A stretch of 64,000 nt of DNA from Dichetophora obliterata (Eukaryota > Arthropoda > Insecta > Diptera > Sciomyzidae): contig OY986436.1 in assembly GCA_963920525.1 (NCBI GenBank), positions 11,671,467 to 11,735,466 of the forward strand. The letters run 5' to 3'. Each line of letters begins with the position of its first letter. Position 1 is the first letter of the stretch. Made by a program: the position numbers and the translations under genes. Below the pieces are notes generated by a model. It did not search any database, had not been told where the DNA came from, and saw only the letters and a program-made list of their open reading frames with translations. Of this stretch, positions 1 to 9,880 are shown piece after piece.

Positions 1-1406
1 TTCATACAACTCATTCAAGAAAAAACCTATGAAATTCAAAACCTAACAAAAAGTTAATAAAAACCTATTGAAAAACCTAACAAAATAAACAAAACCTAAC
101 AAATGAAAGAATAAAAAATTAGAAAAACCCTAAAACCTGAAAAAATACGTATATATATAAAAGGATATTGCCTTGCAAAATCCATCAAAAACAGTCAAAA
201 ACTGCCACAAAAAAGCCAACACAATAACCCACTTAACTTGCAGGTATATGCGCTTAACTTCATTGCAACACACAATGATCCGTTCGCAACGGAAGTCGCA
301 AAAAACAACCGGTATTGCCTAACACATCCCACCGAAACGGCCAAAAACGATCCACAACCCATTGTAACCTGCCCGAAAGGCTCCACCTTTTTACCAGCAG
401 ATCAACCCATCTAGTCAATATGGCGTTCACGCGATATGTAGCCAAAATTCAATTAAGTCAGTGTTTGACACCGAAAAACCACATAACCATGTTCAAGATC
501 GAATTTCGTGAAAAGTCATCCTAGGCTTACAAATCAAGAAAAACGACCTCATAAATTATGCAATCTGACGGCTGATAAAATTGCCGTCAACTATCTACCG
601 CTACTAACCAAATTGTCCGAGGCATGCGAATTGAACACCGTTGAACGCTCAGAACGGACCGCTCCCAATGGAACCTGCCAAACAAAATATACCTAAAAAA
701 AGGTAACAAAAACTGTGTGTGAAAGGCAATAAAATTCATTGCTAAGGAGCATCACACATGTTCTCCTTAGCCGCCTTCTAAGTCCCCCAAAAAACCTACA
801 GTGAAAACAATTGAATAAATGGGTAAACCCCCACTTTCCCTGTACGATCATTTGCCACTGTTGACAAACAATCATTTAATTTTTTCATCCATGGTCACTC
901 ACAAGCATGCGGTGACCAATGGACCAGAGGAGGATATGTAGTGACCCACGGTAACGTGAGCCTACTACGGATATGTTAGTAACCTTGGGTAAATCTCAGA
1001 AGGAGATTTGATGAGGCAATACCCAGAACTTAGGGCTACCACCCCATTTCGCTGTGTGGTGTTATGTTAATGCTACCACCATGGTTTCGCTGTGTGGTGT
1101 TATGTTAAGTTATTGATGTGACATTGCACGGTGTAATTCATGCTTAAGTAGGTTTTTAATTTATATTATATTATGACGGGTGTTGTATAGTGTTATGTCA
1201 ATTATTGACGTGATATTGTATGACAGCATGGTCATATTTAGGTAGGTATTTTAAGAAAAATTGTTTTCTTGAAATTAAGAATTATAATAGGAGTTTTTAA
1301 GTATAAAAACAGTTATGGAAAATAATTGTAACGCTTGAATTTGAAGATAAGTTATTGTCTTCAATTCAAGTGATAGTAAATTCAAACATACTGACATGAC
1401 AGGTAC
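1..1406. other. Unannotated AT-rich intergenic sequence
   Basis: No open frame here resembles a known protein; the longest are about 60-70 codons and lack recognisable motifs. The first 140 bases repeat AAAACCTAACAAA-like words irregularly. At 1035-1108 there is a two-copy tandem repeat, listed separately. About 1105-1160 and 1195-1255 are two diverged copies of another segment (TTATTGATGTGACATTG-like against TTATTGACGTGATATTG-like), so the whole 1035-1255 stretch looks like decayed tandem DNA. Confidence 0.5.
1035..1108. repeat. 37-bp tandem repeat, two copies
   Basis: Two adjacent units of about 37 bases, each running from GCTACCACC through TTTCGCTGTGTGGTGTTATG to TTAA. They differ by a few substitutions near the middle. 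No coding role is apparent. Confidence 0.75.
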
Positions 1407-1657
1407 TTACAGCCCTATTCTGGCAGCTTAACAAAGCTCACCACATTAACAAAATAGTTAATATTAACAAATTGTTAATGTTTCGTATTCTGGAGAAAAT
1501 TTAAAAGCTCTTTTCTTTACTATTTTGTTAATATCAGAAAGTATCTTAACAACGAGTGACATTTCAGTTTTAGCTAAATAATAATTGTTGTGAAAATAGA
1601 ATTTAGTGCTTGGACAGTTTAATTTTGTTGTGTTGATATTTAACTTTACTTAAAAGC

Positions 1658-2903
1658 ATGGAAGAATTGTTACTGCTTTTATACGTTGATGCTGAAGAAG
1701 ATCAACAAAAAGAAAAAATTGAAAGAAGGCGCTATTTGAAACGCCTTCGGGATGAAAATGACCCATTTTCTGTAAGCGACAAGCAGTTTGTGAAGGATTT
1801 TCGTCTGGGGAAGGCACTATGCTTGAATCTCATTGAGGAGCTATCTCATTTTGATACTCAGTGCACAACTTTGCCATTATCAGTGAGACTTTTGACTGCA
1901 CTTTATTTTTTTGGACACGGTTCTTACCAAAAATGCGTTGGTAACCATTGTGTCCAACCAATGAGCCAGTCTTCAGTTTCCCGCAGCTTACATGAAATGG
2001 CAAAACTAATAATTCGTGTCAAAGGGAGTGAAGTAAGATTTCCAACCACTATTGAAGAGCAAGCTGCAATTAAAACAGGGTAATTTTTAAAGATGTTCTA
2101 TATATTGGCTTGACTTATTGTTTCTTTCTTATGGAACTTGCAGATTCCATCAAAGCTTTGGAATAAAAAGTACACTTGGTTGCATTGATTGCACTCATGT
2201 GGCAATCGTTTCTCCATCTGCAAATAATGTTGAAACCCCTTTGAGTTTATACATGAACCGAAAAGGATACTACAGCATTAATGTTGAAGCGGTAAGTTTC
2301 TTGCTTTTAATACCAACCGGTTTCAGAATGCATTTTATTCATACATATATTTTTCCAAACCAGATTTGCGATCACCGCCTCATATTTACATCTGTGAATG
2401 CTAAATATCCAGGTTCATGCCATGATTCGGGCATTTGGGCAACATCCTTAGTGAAAACAGGCCTCATGAGAAATCACAGTTCTCAACGCGACACATGGCT
2501 CTTGGGCGATCAAGGCTACCCTCTCGAACCTTGGCTACTCACACCATTGGCTGAGCCGCATGGAGCTAAAGAGGAAAAATTCAATAAGCTTCATGCAAAG
2601 AGCCGTAATACCATCGAAAGGGCTTTTGGTGTCTTGAAGTCCCGCTTCAGGTGCTTGTCCAAGCATCGTGTGCTCCACTATTCACACGAGAGAGCAGCAA
2701 ACATTGTCAATGCTTGCATAGTTTTGCACAACATTGTAATGAAGGCAGGAGCGCCTGCTGACATTGAGGAAAATGAAATGATGGAAACTGTGGAACCGGA
2801 CACTTCATTCAGTAGAAGCAACTCACCAGTAGAAGCAACTCTCGTCACTAACCACTTAAGAGAAGGAGAAATTGTTCGCAACAGATATATTTCTACTCTT
2901 TAG
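1658..2903 (+). CDS. HARBI1-like Harbinger transposase (DDE nuclease), three exons
   Basis: Catalyses cut-and-paste of the surrounding element as an RNase H-fold DDE nuclease, presumably in the nucleus with its SANT partner. I read three exons, 1658-2079, 2144-2291 and 2364-2903, joined by GT-AG introns of 64 and 72 bases that keep the frame and give about 369 residues, the usual HARBI1 size. The N-terminus has the acidic/basic leader ending RLRDENDPF and then a helix-turn-helix-like segment. Catalytic residues are visible: Asp in GCIDCTH (about 156), Asp in PGSCHDSG (about 211) and Glu in NTIERAFG (about 275), with GDQGYP between. The C-terminus has NACIVLHNI, typical of the family. The start is the first ATG after the subterminal repeats. 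No stop or frameshift breaks it. Alternative splicing or the first intron being retained would truncate the protein at residue 141. Confidence 0.9.
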
Positions 2904-3271
2904 AAGTAGATAAACTATTACCACTACTTATTTCTGTGTATAACTACCCTTATCCTATATTATTATTCAATAAAACCAGTTTATGAAACAACGTATAGAA
3001 ACTTATTTGTGTTTTTAAGCGTTTACTAAAAATTTCTCATAAATCAGCTTCACTCTAATCAGACCAAAAAAAAACTCAGGAAGACAATAAGAAAAAACAG
3101 CACTTTTGGCACACTACGCAGAACAAACACATTCATGAAATATTCATCAAAGAAAATAAACGCAACTAAAAGACAGACTCGGACAAGTGCGTACATATAT
3201 ACAGAAAGTAAAAACAATTTTAAATTTAAACAAAACGATTAAAATATTTTTATGTATTTAAAAAATTCTTT

Positions 3272-4276
3272 TTAATCATTCCCTGGTCTGGCTGCCAATT
3301 CTCTTATTGCAGTGGCAAGCTTTTCAATTGCTTCTAACGTTGCAAGCTGCAATTGAAGCATGCGCTCATCCCGTGCATCCCTCTGCTCGATGCTGCGCAT
3401 CACAACGGCATAGATATCCTGTTGGGATATAGCCCGTGGTGAGCTAGGCCCCAGACTCACGGTTGATGGTGAGCTTGAGCCCAAGTTGGCTGCACTTGGC
3501 CAAATAGTACGCACGCTCGTAGCCGCTGCTGAGTTTTCCGAAATGTTATCGGATGCTGGCGAACAGGGCAACATGCTCGGAGACAGTGGTGAGCTGGACA
3601 TAAAATTTGTGGTACCTGGCGAAGCAGAGCCCACTCTAATGGTTGCCGGCGAAACAGCCTCCTCAACCATGGCTATTGGCGGAGATGTCTAAAAATTGAA
3701 ATGTAAATTTTTTAGCTTCACTAAAAAGTTTTCTGTATTTTCACTTTACCTCTATTCCCAAGGTGACAATTCCTGGTACACCATCAACAGCAGCTGCACC
3801 GAATGTGCTTAGAGCACGCTCCTCAAAATCCGTCAGCATTCGACTACTGCTTGGACCACCGCCAGTAAGTTGCTGGTCACTCTTCTTTTTTCGAGCACGA
3901 GCACGCAGCTGGCTCTTCCAAACGCCTAAGTTCTGTAAATTTACAACGTTGATTAAACGCTATATATGTATGTACATATTTTTTATTTACCTCTTTCCAT
4001 TTAGCCGGAGTTCTCGTCGGACCCCTCATCGCGTTCAGATTCGCAGCAATCTCTGCCCATAAGTTTTGAATCACCATCGGCGATCGCGCAGTGTTCTTGC
4101 CTGCCAAAAGTTCGGGATGCTGCCGGCAAAACTCTATATAAAATAGCAGCTGCTCCTGCGTCGTCCGTTCAAATTTTGGATCCCTATTTAAAGAATGTCA
4201 AATAATTTTATAATTAAATAATATATATGAGAATAACTTACTTTTTAATATTTTCCATTTCGTTTGCAGCTAACAT
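3272..4276 (-). CDS. SANT/Myb-like DNA-binding partner protein of the Harbinger element, four exons
   Basis: The second Harbinger gene, whose product in studied systems binds element ends and brings the transposase to the nucleus; that role is inferred here by family. Read on the minus strand, exons are 4276-4242, 4183-3991, 3932-3750 and 3688-3272. All three introns are GT-AG and phases match, giving 275 residues (or 269 from the ATG at 4258). Exon 2 has the trihelix/SANT pattern: FERTTQEQLLFYIEFC, then HPELLAGKN, then QNLWAEIAANLNA and a terminal PAKWKE tryptophan. Exon 3 is basic (SQLRARARKKK), a likely nuclear signal. Exon 4 has a Ser/Pro-rich stretch and ends in a predicted helix with repeated Gln/Leu (MLQLQLATLEAIEKLATAI) that could form a coiled coil. 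No inactivating change is seen. The exact start is uncertain because exon 1 is only 17-35 bases. Confidence 0.82.
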
Positions 4277-4484
4277 AAATGAAATAAACTACAACAATAA
4301 ATAAAAAACAGCTGTTCGTTGACACTACGATTTTCACCATGCGTGGTGAATTTTAAAAGCTTTTTTGAGCTTTTATGTTGTTAATGATTTTTAAGAATAC
4401 CAACATTTACATAACATAACAAGCAACTTAACAAGAGCTCCTTAACTATTTCTTGTTAAGCTAACAACCAGAATAGGGCTGTTA

Positions 4485-5879
4485 GTGGCCAATTGTAAAA
4501 TTAAAAAAAATTTAACCCCGTCTCTAGCCCCCTGGCTTGGCGCTTTGGAGTTCTGCTACTTTTAGTTTTTTCTGTCTTTTTTGACATATTTTTGTAAGTT
4601 TACTTGCAAAAATTTTTTTACAGTTGCAGAGTTCTGAAACGCTTTGCCGACAAACATCAATGAACTCAATTTTAATTTGAGAAATCTCATAGTGACATCC
4701 GTTTTGCCACGAAAACCTTCGAACTACATTTTTTTAAATTACTCAAGATACACATTTTTTATCCATGTTGATAACTTGTGAACCATTAAGAATTTAAGTT
4801 TTGTTTCTTTTGCAAAGTTATTCCTATTACTCGTGCCAACAACATTGCTGAAAAAATATATATGAAAAAATGGTTTGAAATTGTCTTTAAACCTTTGACA
4901 GGACACATATGCATGTCTTGCTTTCAACGCTTTAAAGCAATTAATGTTACTCATACTCTATGTAGATCTAATTTTTTTTCGTTGCAAACTATGATGACTT
5001 TAAAGCTAGACTTCTCGATAAGACCCACTGGAAGTGATTTTTTATATTTATTTGTTCAGCAAAAATGTTGGACAGAATAATACTAAGAACTTTGCTGAAG
5101 AAATCGAAATGAAAATTCTAATGGTTTAAGAGTTATCAACAGGAAAATGAGTTATTTTTGATTATGAGCTATATACCCAGCAGCGGATTTGCCAGTGGCT
5201 ACCATAGAATTAATACGGAATAAATTACCAGGTAAGGAAGCATTACTTTTTTCAAAAAGTATTGCGTCTGCATATAGCAGAAGTAATTAACTCATACCTC
5301 ATTACCTGTAATGTAGCATACAAGGAAAAGTAATGCAGTGATTTTTATAACTTAATACAAGTAGTATGTTACTCCATAACTTCTAGGTAATGCTGAAGGG
5401 AGGCGATCACTTACCTCCTGTCTCATTCAATGTTAAATGTAAGGCCTTTTATGCATAGTAAGGTAATATAGTCGGAAGTAGTGGTCATTACAAGGTAATT
5501 GATGCTTCATATATTGGGAATATATGTTCTAAAATGTTCAGTAAAGTGGTAAAACAAATGTCACCACCAAACTCCTCGTACCCAATTTAAGTGAAAAACT
5601 TTGAAATTATCATATACACAGAAAAAAGGGTACAAAAAAGCACACAGTGTTATCGTTTATTTTTTTATAAATATTTTTATAAGCTAAAAATTAACAACAA
5701 AAATTTAAAAAAACTCAAAATTTTAAGTATTCGAAAATGTCGAATAACCCGACTAGAAAAACCCGGTTTTTCGAATAATCCGATATTGTTAACTAAAAAA
5801 AAATGCGAAACCGAAAAAACCGAACGTCAATAACTATCCGGTTTCACGAATAACCCGAAACCGGGATTGACAACACTAA
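4485..5879. other. Non-coding stretch with CGAATAACC-rich patch
   Basis: No convincing gene. About 5720-5870 repeats short words such as CGAATAACCCGA and CCGGTTT in both orientations, giving local self-complementarity. About 5170-5560 is rich in GTAATGC/GCATTAC pairs. Neither patch matches an element I can name. Confidence 0.4.
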
Positions 5880-6211
5880 CTCCGATGCACCAGTGACCCG
5901 TAATAACAGCAGTGATTCTGACTTTATCATTTCGGGATCTTGAGAGCATATCCTGAGTTCTGACTAGATTGTAAAAGGACCATAATTTCCTTGATGTTTA
6001 GCAAGTAAGCAAACCTCTCCACCTACAACCGGCTTAGGCCAAGTAGTAAGAGTGAATTCCTCCCTTAACGGTGTTCAGTAGAACTGGGACTGCTTCCGCT
6101 CTTGAAACGTTAAGGGAGGAGCCCCATCTAGCCAATTCATCTGCCTTTTCATTACCATATATGTTCCTATGGCCGGGAACCGAGATTATGGTTATGTTAA
6201 GTTGGTGACTT
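5880..6211 (-). pseudogene. LINE remnant: RNase H domain and downstream region
   Basis: On the minus strand the frame reads a typical LINE RNase H signature: a hydrophobic strand, then VPGHRNIYGNEKADELAR (the last conserved Asp region, with the usual WVPGH altered to SVPGH). It is followed by degenerate ITAVITGHW-like residues seen near the end of RNase H-bearing LINE ORF2. Stops interrupt the frame after the HSYYLA segment. The upstream reverse transcriptase is absent because the MITE at 6212-6455 abuts the fragment and nothing LINE-like is evident beyond it. It is a dead, truncated copy. The clade cannot be assigned from this piece; the RNase H suggests an I/LOA/R1-like group rather than jockey. 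Confidence 0.8.
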
Positions 6212-6455
6212 AGGGCCAATTTTTTAGTGCGAGCTGAAACTCTAGTCAAATTAAACCGAGCTTAACTCACCAAAATTGTATGTTTTAACTCGGTTTAACT
6301 AGATATTTTAGTATTCGTTGAAATTAAATTAACTTAAATAATCATACAATGTATTTTTTTTTTTTTGCTTAAATCAAGTTTAGACGTCCAATTTTGGTGA
6401 GTTAAGCTCAGTTTGATTTGATTAGAGTTTCAGCTCGCACTTAAAAATTGGCCCT
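6212..6455. mobile_element. MITE with about 68-bp terminal inverted repeats
   Basis: Left end AGGGCCAATTTTTTAGTGCG continues through GAGCTGAAACTC and GCTTAACTCACCAAAATTG. The right end is the reverse complement with a few mismatches (through 6455). It lies next to a LINE RNase H domain. TGACT occurs just outside both ends (6206-6210 and 6456-6460 approximately), a possible 5-bp target duplication. The centre is AT-rich and non-coding, with a second short inverted motif (AACTCGGTTTAACT). Superfamily is unassigned. Confidence 0.75.
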
Positions 6456-8100
6456 TGACTCGCTCGCATCACGTTGGGACTCGCTCGAAACGTGTTTTGA
6501 GTCCTCTGTTACTGTTTTGACGCATTCCCAACGTGAGGGAGGCCATAATTTAATACCAAAATAAGTTTGCTGCTGACAGAAATGATGTTGCTTTCCAACC
6601 AAATCTTTGAATCCCAAGTTCAATAATACATATAAAAAATGAACTCGTAAATGGTATTTTTTTGATTGATGTTATTTTTAACTTTTCGCCAATTCTAGCC
6701 CGAAAGGCCAGTGCTAGGTACATTAAGACCTGCTTAAATTTCCGAAAAGTAGGTTATAGTGGGGCAGTTGGGCCGGTTTGGGTTAAGAGAAAGTCTAAGA
6801 GTTAAGTGTTTGGCACCAAAAGATGCGTCATGCATTTATAAAAATTTGTGTAGAGCATTTCAATATGGTATCTAGATAGTATTTTTATTAAAAATCAAAA
6901 AATAAATAAAAATTAAATTTTGATAAGCCTCCGATTTTTCCTTTAAAAATATATATCTTAGCAACAAGATATCTCAGATAGAAAAACAGTACACCAAAAT
7001 GTTCGTAATCAAATTATCTACAATATTTTAATACATTGTAATGCAGTCACTTCAATAGAATGGGTGCTGTGCCGATTATATTTGCAAATATTATAATATA
7101 TTCGCAATCTCTAATTTTTTTAACATAACGCAATGTGATAACTCTCTATTAAATTTTTGACCACGTATCGATTTAAGCTCATAATATTTTTTGCTAACAT
7201 CATTTTGAATAAATCAATTGACATTTTTTATGCCGATTTACTGCCTTCTTCCCACTTTCGACTTTTGAACACTTAAAAATTTGTACTCGGGCATCAAAGT
7301 ATTAACTCGTTAGCCTAATAATAGTTCGCTTAAGTGAAATGTGCAAGGTGCCGGGTTCGCATCCTAGCTGAGTTCAAAGTTGTCTTTTATATTCTTAGAG
7401 AATTCTTTGCTATGTTCTCTGTAAGACTTCATGCAACGCTTTGTTGCTGCACTGGAAGTAAACCAGCGTGCATGCAATAGACAGTTAGACAGACGGACAG
7501 ACACAGCTAGTCTTGGATAACAAACTTTTTATCTAAGTATGCTTTGAAGGAAAAACATACAGCTCTACAGCAAACAGACACAAGACAAAACTCACAAAGT
7601 TAGACACAAAGCCTAGCCACCTAACGTCAACGGCGCTTTTCTATGCACACACATAAATATAACAAAGAATGTGTGTTTTTATGTCCGTCTATCTATGGCA
7701 ATGCATGCAAATGACCCCGTGAGAAATTAAGAATTGCGACGTCAACCCGAAGGGGACCGCAAAACTAAAATAAATGAAAAGTAAGCACAATGCAATGGAA
7801 AATATTTACTGTCAGCACCGAAATACACACTACGACAACAACGCCAACAACAACAATAATAATGAAGTATTTTTCGAAACTTGCATCAACATTAGCTTTG
7901 TAACTGTTATATTTGCATTCACAGCCGCATGCACACGACACGCAAATAAATTCCTGACTTTGGCGATAAAGAGTTGAATTAGTATTTGAGGCAATTATTT
8001 TTGGAAATAATTTTGAGATAAACAACCGAATACCTCCTACATTAAAGTTTTGACCTGAAAAATAAAAACTGACAAAAACATTTTTTAAGATAACTTTTAC
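6456..8100. other. Non-coding stretch; possible SINE remnant near 7.3 kb
   Basis: No gene supported. Immediately right of the MITE, GACTCGCTCG occurs twice within 35 bases. Around 7310-7375 a segment contains GGGTTCGCATCC, close to a tRNA B-box, preceded by a weak A-box-like TTAGCCTAATAATAG, so this may be the head of an old tRNA-derived SINE. At about 7480-7510 there is a degenerate CAGACAGACGGACAGACA microsatellite. (AAC)n/(AAT)n words occur at 7838-7863. Confidence 0.4.
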
Positions 8101-8103
8101 ATA

Positions 8104-8388
8104 CCCTCCAGGAAATGGAAACATTCCCGGATATAAACAGGAAACATTCCATGGAATGTAGGAAGCATTCCCTTTCGTTTGACACTCCATTTATTTTTTA
8201 ACATAGTATGTCAATTCAGGGAAACATTCCTCTCCGCTGTGTTAAAAATTAATGTGGAAGCATTCTTTTCCGCTGTCTTAAAAATTAATGCGGAAACATT
8301 CCTCTCCCTTGTTATGAAAATGCCCGGCCAGGATTCGAACCCGGGACCCTTGAGCGACAGTCAAGCGCGCTACCACTTGACTATCTAA
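8104..8388 (-). mobile_element. tRNA-derived SINE, family A (minus orientation)
   Basis: Reading the minus strand, the 5' end is tRNA-like: A-box TAGTCAAGTGGTAGCGC followed about 30 bases later by the canonical B-box GGTTCGAATCC. The body then contains several GGAATGTTTCC-type words. It ends near CATTTCCTGGAGGGT. A second, 5'-truncated copy lies at 49973-50130 and ends the same way, which shows that this is a dispersed family and not a tRNA gene. The RNA polymerase III promoter boxes are intact. No target duplication was found. Confidence 0.75.
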
Positions 8389-8620
8389 TTCTATAATAAG
8401 CGACTAGGAGACAATGATATTAATATTTTCTGTTGTCATTGCTTGACAATAAGTAAAAGATTCCATAAGCATTCTTAAAGAAGCGGTTTGGAAACAACAT
8501 AAATACAAAACTACCCTTAAGCTTCCGAAAGATACGAAGAGGAATGTTTCTTTATCACTTTCAGATGGAAGCCTTCCGAAAAAACAATGTTAATTTATAT
8601 TAAGATTAATAGGAGAATAA

Positions 8621-8884
8621 CAGCCCTATTCTGGCAAATTAACAAATTGTTAACCAGTGTTTTGAATATTTCTATGTGTTTGTTGTAATTTTTTTATTTC
8701 AAAACATTATTTGAAGCACAAAAATAAAAAATTTTGATAAAAATTGTCAACTGCTTTTCAGTTATTGACAATTTAATTAAAAATTTTTGTTGTTTGAGCT
8801 CCAAATTTTGTTTTGAAAACAACAAACACATAGAAATATTCAAAATACTGGTTAACAATTTGTTAATTTGCCAGAATAGGGCTG
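8621..8884. mobile_element. Harbinger-derived MITE sharing ends with the complete element
   Basis: Begins CAGCCCTATTCTGGC and ends in the reverse complement, identical over the terminal 14 bases to the autonomous element at 1410-4481. The inverted repeats are far longer here (about 65 bases each, including ACAAATTGTTAACCAGT). Flanks are TAA on the left (8618-8620) and TAT on the right, one change from a TWA duplication. It encodes nothing. The shared ends make it a likely substrate for the transposase at 1658-2903. Confidence 0.85.
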
Positions 8885-8959
8885 TATTTGAGGCGTTCAG
8901 AAACAAAGTGGTCCAACCCACAAAAATTTTCTTTCGGGATTATGCTACTAGACACGCTA

Positions 8960-9880
8960 ACTGACATTATATTTTTAGGATAAAAATGTGTTTCTTAAGA
9001 TTTTTGCCTTTATTGAAACTGTAATAACAAATAGTTTAACTTTGCGCTATTTAAAATAATACATTATGGAAATGGAAAAGTGGTCCAGCCCACATACTGA
9101 AAATTTTATATGGGTTGGACCACTTTAATAATTTTTAATTGAAAGTGCTATTGAAAGTTGAACTTCGGTTAAAACGATAAGCGAAAAAAATTCCATCCAA
9201 ACATTTTCGTTTCCGAGGATTTGATGGAGGTGATGAGGCAAGCAAGAAAAACTAAATCATTTACAGTTATAAAAATTAATGCTGAAAATTTTATTTCTAC
9301 GACACAATTGCAACGTCCAATAATAAACCGAAAAATTACGCTGAAAAAGAAAGTTGAATCGTTTCAAATACAGTGGATAAGAATAACTAATGACAAGCCA
9401 TTCCAAAGAATATTTTTTGTTTTCATACTTTTTAGAGCGTGATTTTTATTAGTCGGGTTTTAATTTTTTGGGTTCATTTAGCATTTTTTTGTTTGTTTTT
9501 GGGATGTAATTTCTTATAGAATCGAAAGTAATAACTACCAATCAATTGTTTGATGATGACAGGCATACAACAATCACACAAACATAGCAACTCAACGTAG
9601 TCAACAGCCAGGCATACAACAACCACACAAACACAGCAACTCAACGTACCCAACAGCCAACTCAGCATGTTATAATTCCCATCAGGTTTTTAGCAGAGGG
9701 TGAATAAGAATGCGCAGTTTGGCAGACTTAGGCACGGTCCGAAGGCGTAGTGCTTAGCCCGCCCGCTACTTGGTAACAAGTAGACGCAATTTACCGACGA
9801 TCTCATTTCTACAGATCGTTACTAATACAAGTAGTTGTAGTTTTATCTAAGTTTTATTTTTAGTATTTATTTGGACTTTT
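8960..9880. other. Non-coding stretch before the minisatellite
   Basis: Apart from the hairpin at 9074, it holds a duplicated segment: 9556-9600 and 9609-9653 both read GGCATACAACAA(T/C)CACACAAACA followed by AGCAACTCAACGTA, a 50-bp tandem repeat of two copies. No gene is supported. Confidence 0.5.
9074..9125. repeat. Imperfect hairpin built on GTGGTCCAACCCA
   Basis: AAGTGGTCCAGCCCACAT is followed 14 bases later by ATGGGTTGGACCACTT, an 18-bp stem with two mismatches. A further single copy of GTGGTCCAACCCAC lies at 8910-8923, so these may be remnants of a larger inverted repeat. Confidence 0.6.

Larger units (their letters stand above)
1410..4481. mobile_element. Complete PIF/Harbinger DNA transposon with TTA target duplication
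   Basis: The element starts CAGCCCTATTCTGG and ends with the exact reverse complement CCAGAATAGGGCTG, flanked on both sides by TTA (1407-1409 and 4482-4484). The 3-bp TWA-type duplication is the hallmark of PIF/Harbinger. Inside are the two genes expected for this superfamily in divergent-tail arrangement: a DDE transposase on + and a SANT/Myb-like protein on -, converging toward about 2.9-3.3 kb. Subterminal DNA is rich in TTAACAA/TTGTTAA words, plausible transposase or partner binding sites. Length is 3,072 bases, typical of autonomous members. The perfect 14-base ends, unbroken reading frames and clean target duplication argue for recent activity. A shorter element with the same ends lies at 8621-8884. 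Confidence 0.93.

Noticed and set aside
1..140. Telomere-like repeat (AACCTAAC words)
   Set aside because: Words are irregularly spaced and imperfect, and higher flies use retroelement telomeres; more likely simple AT/AC-rich sequence.
8325..8388. tRNA gene on minus (canonical B-box)
   Set aside because: The sequence continues into a dispersed body shared with 49973-50130, and I cannot pair an acceptor or anticodon stem well; a SINE head explains it.
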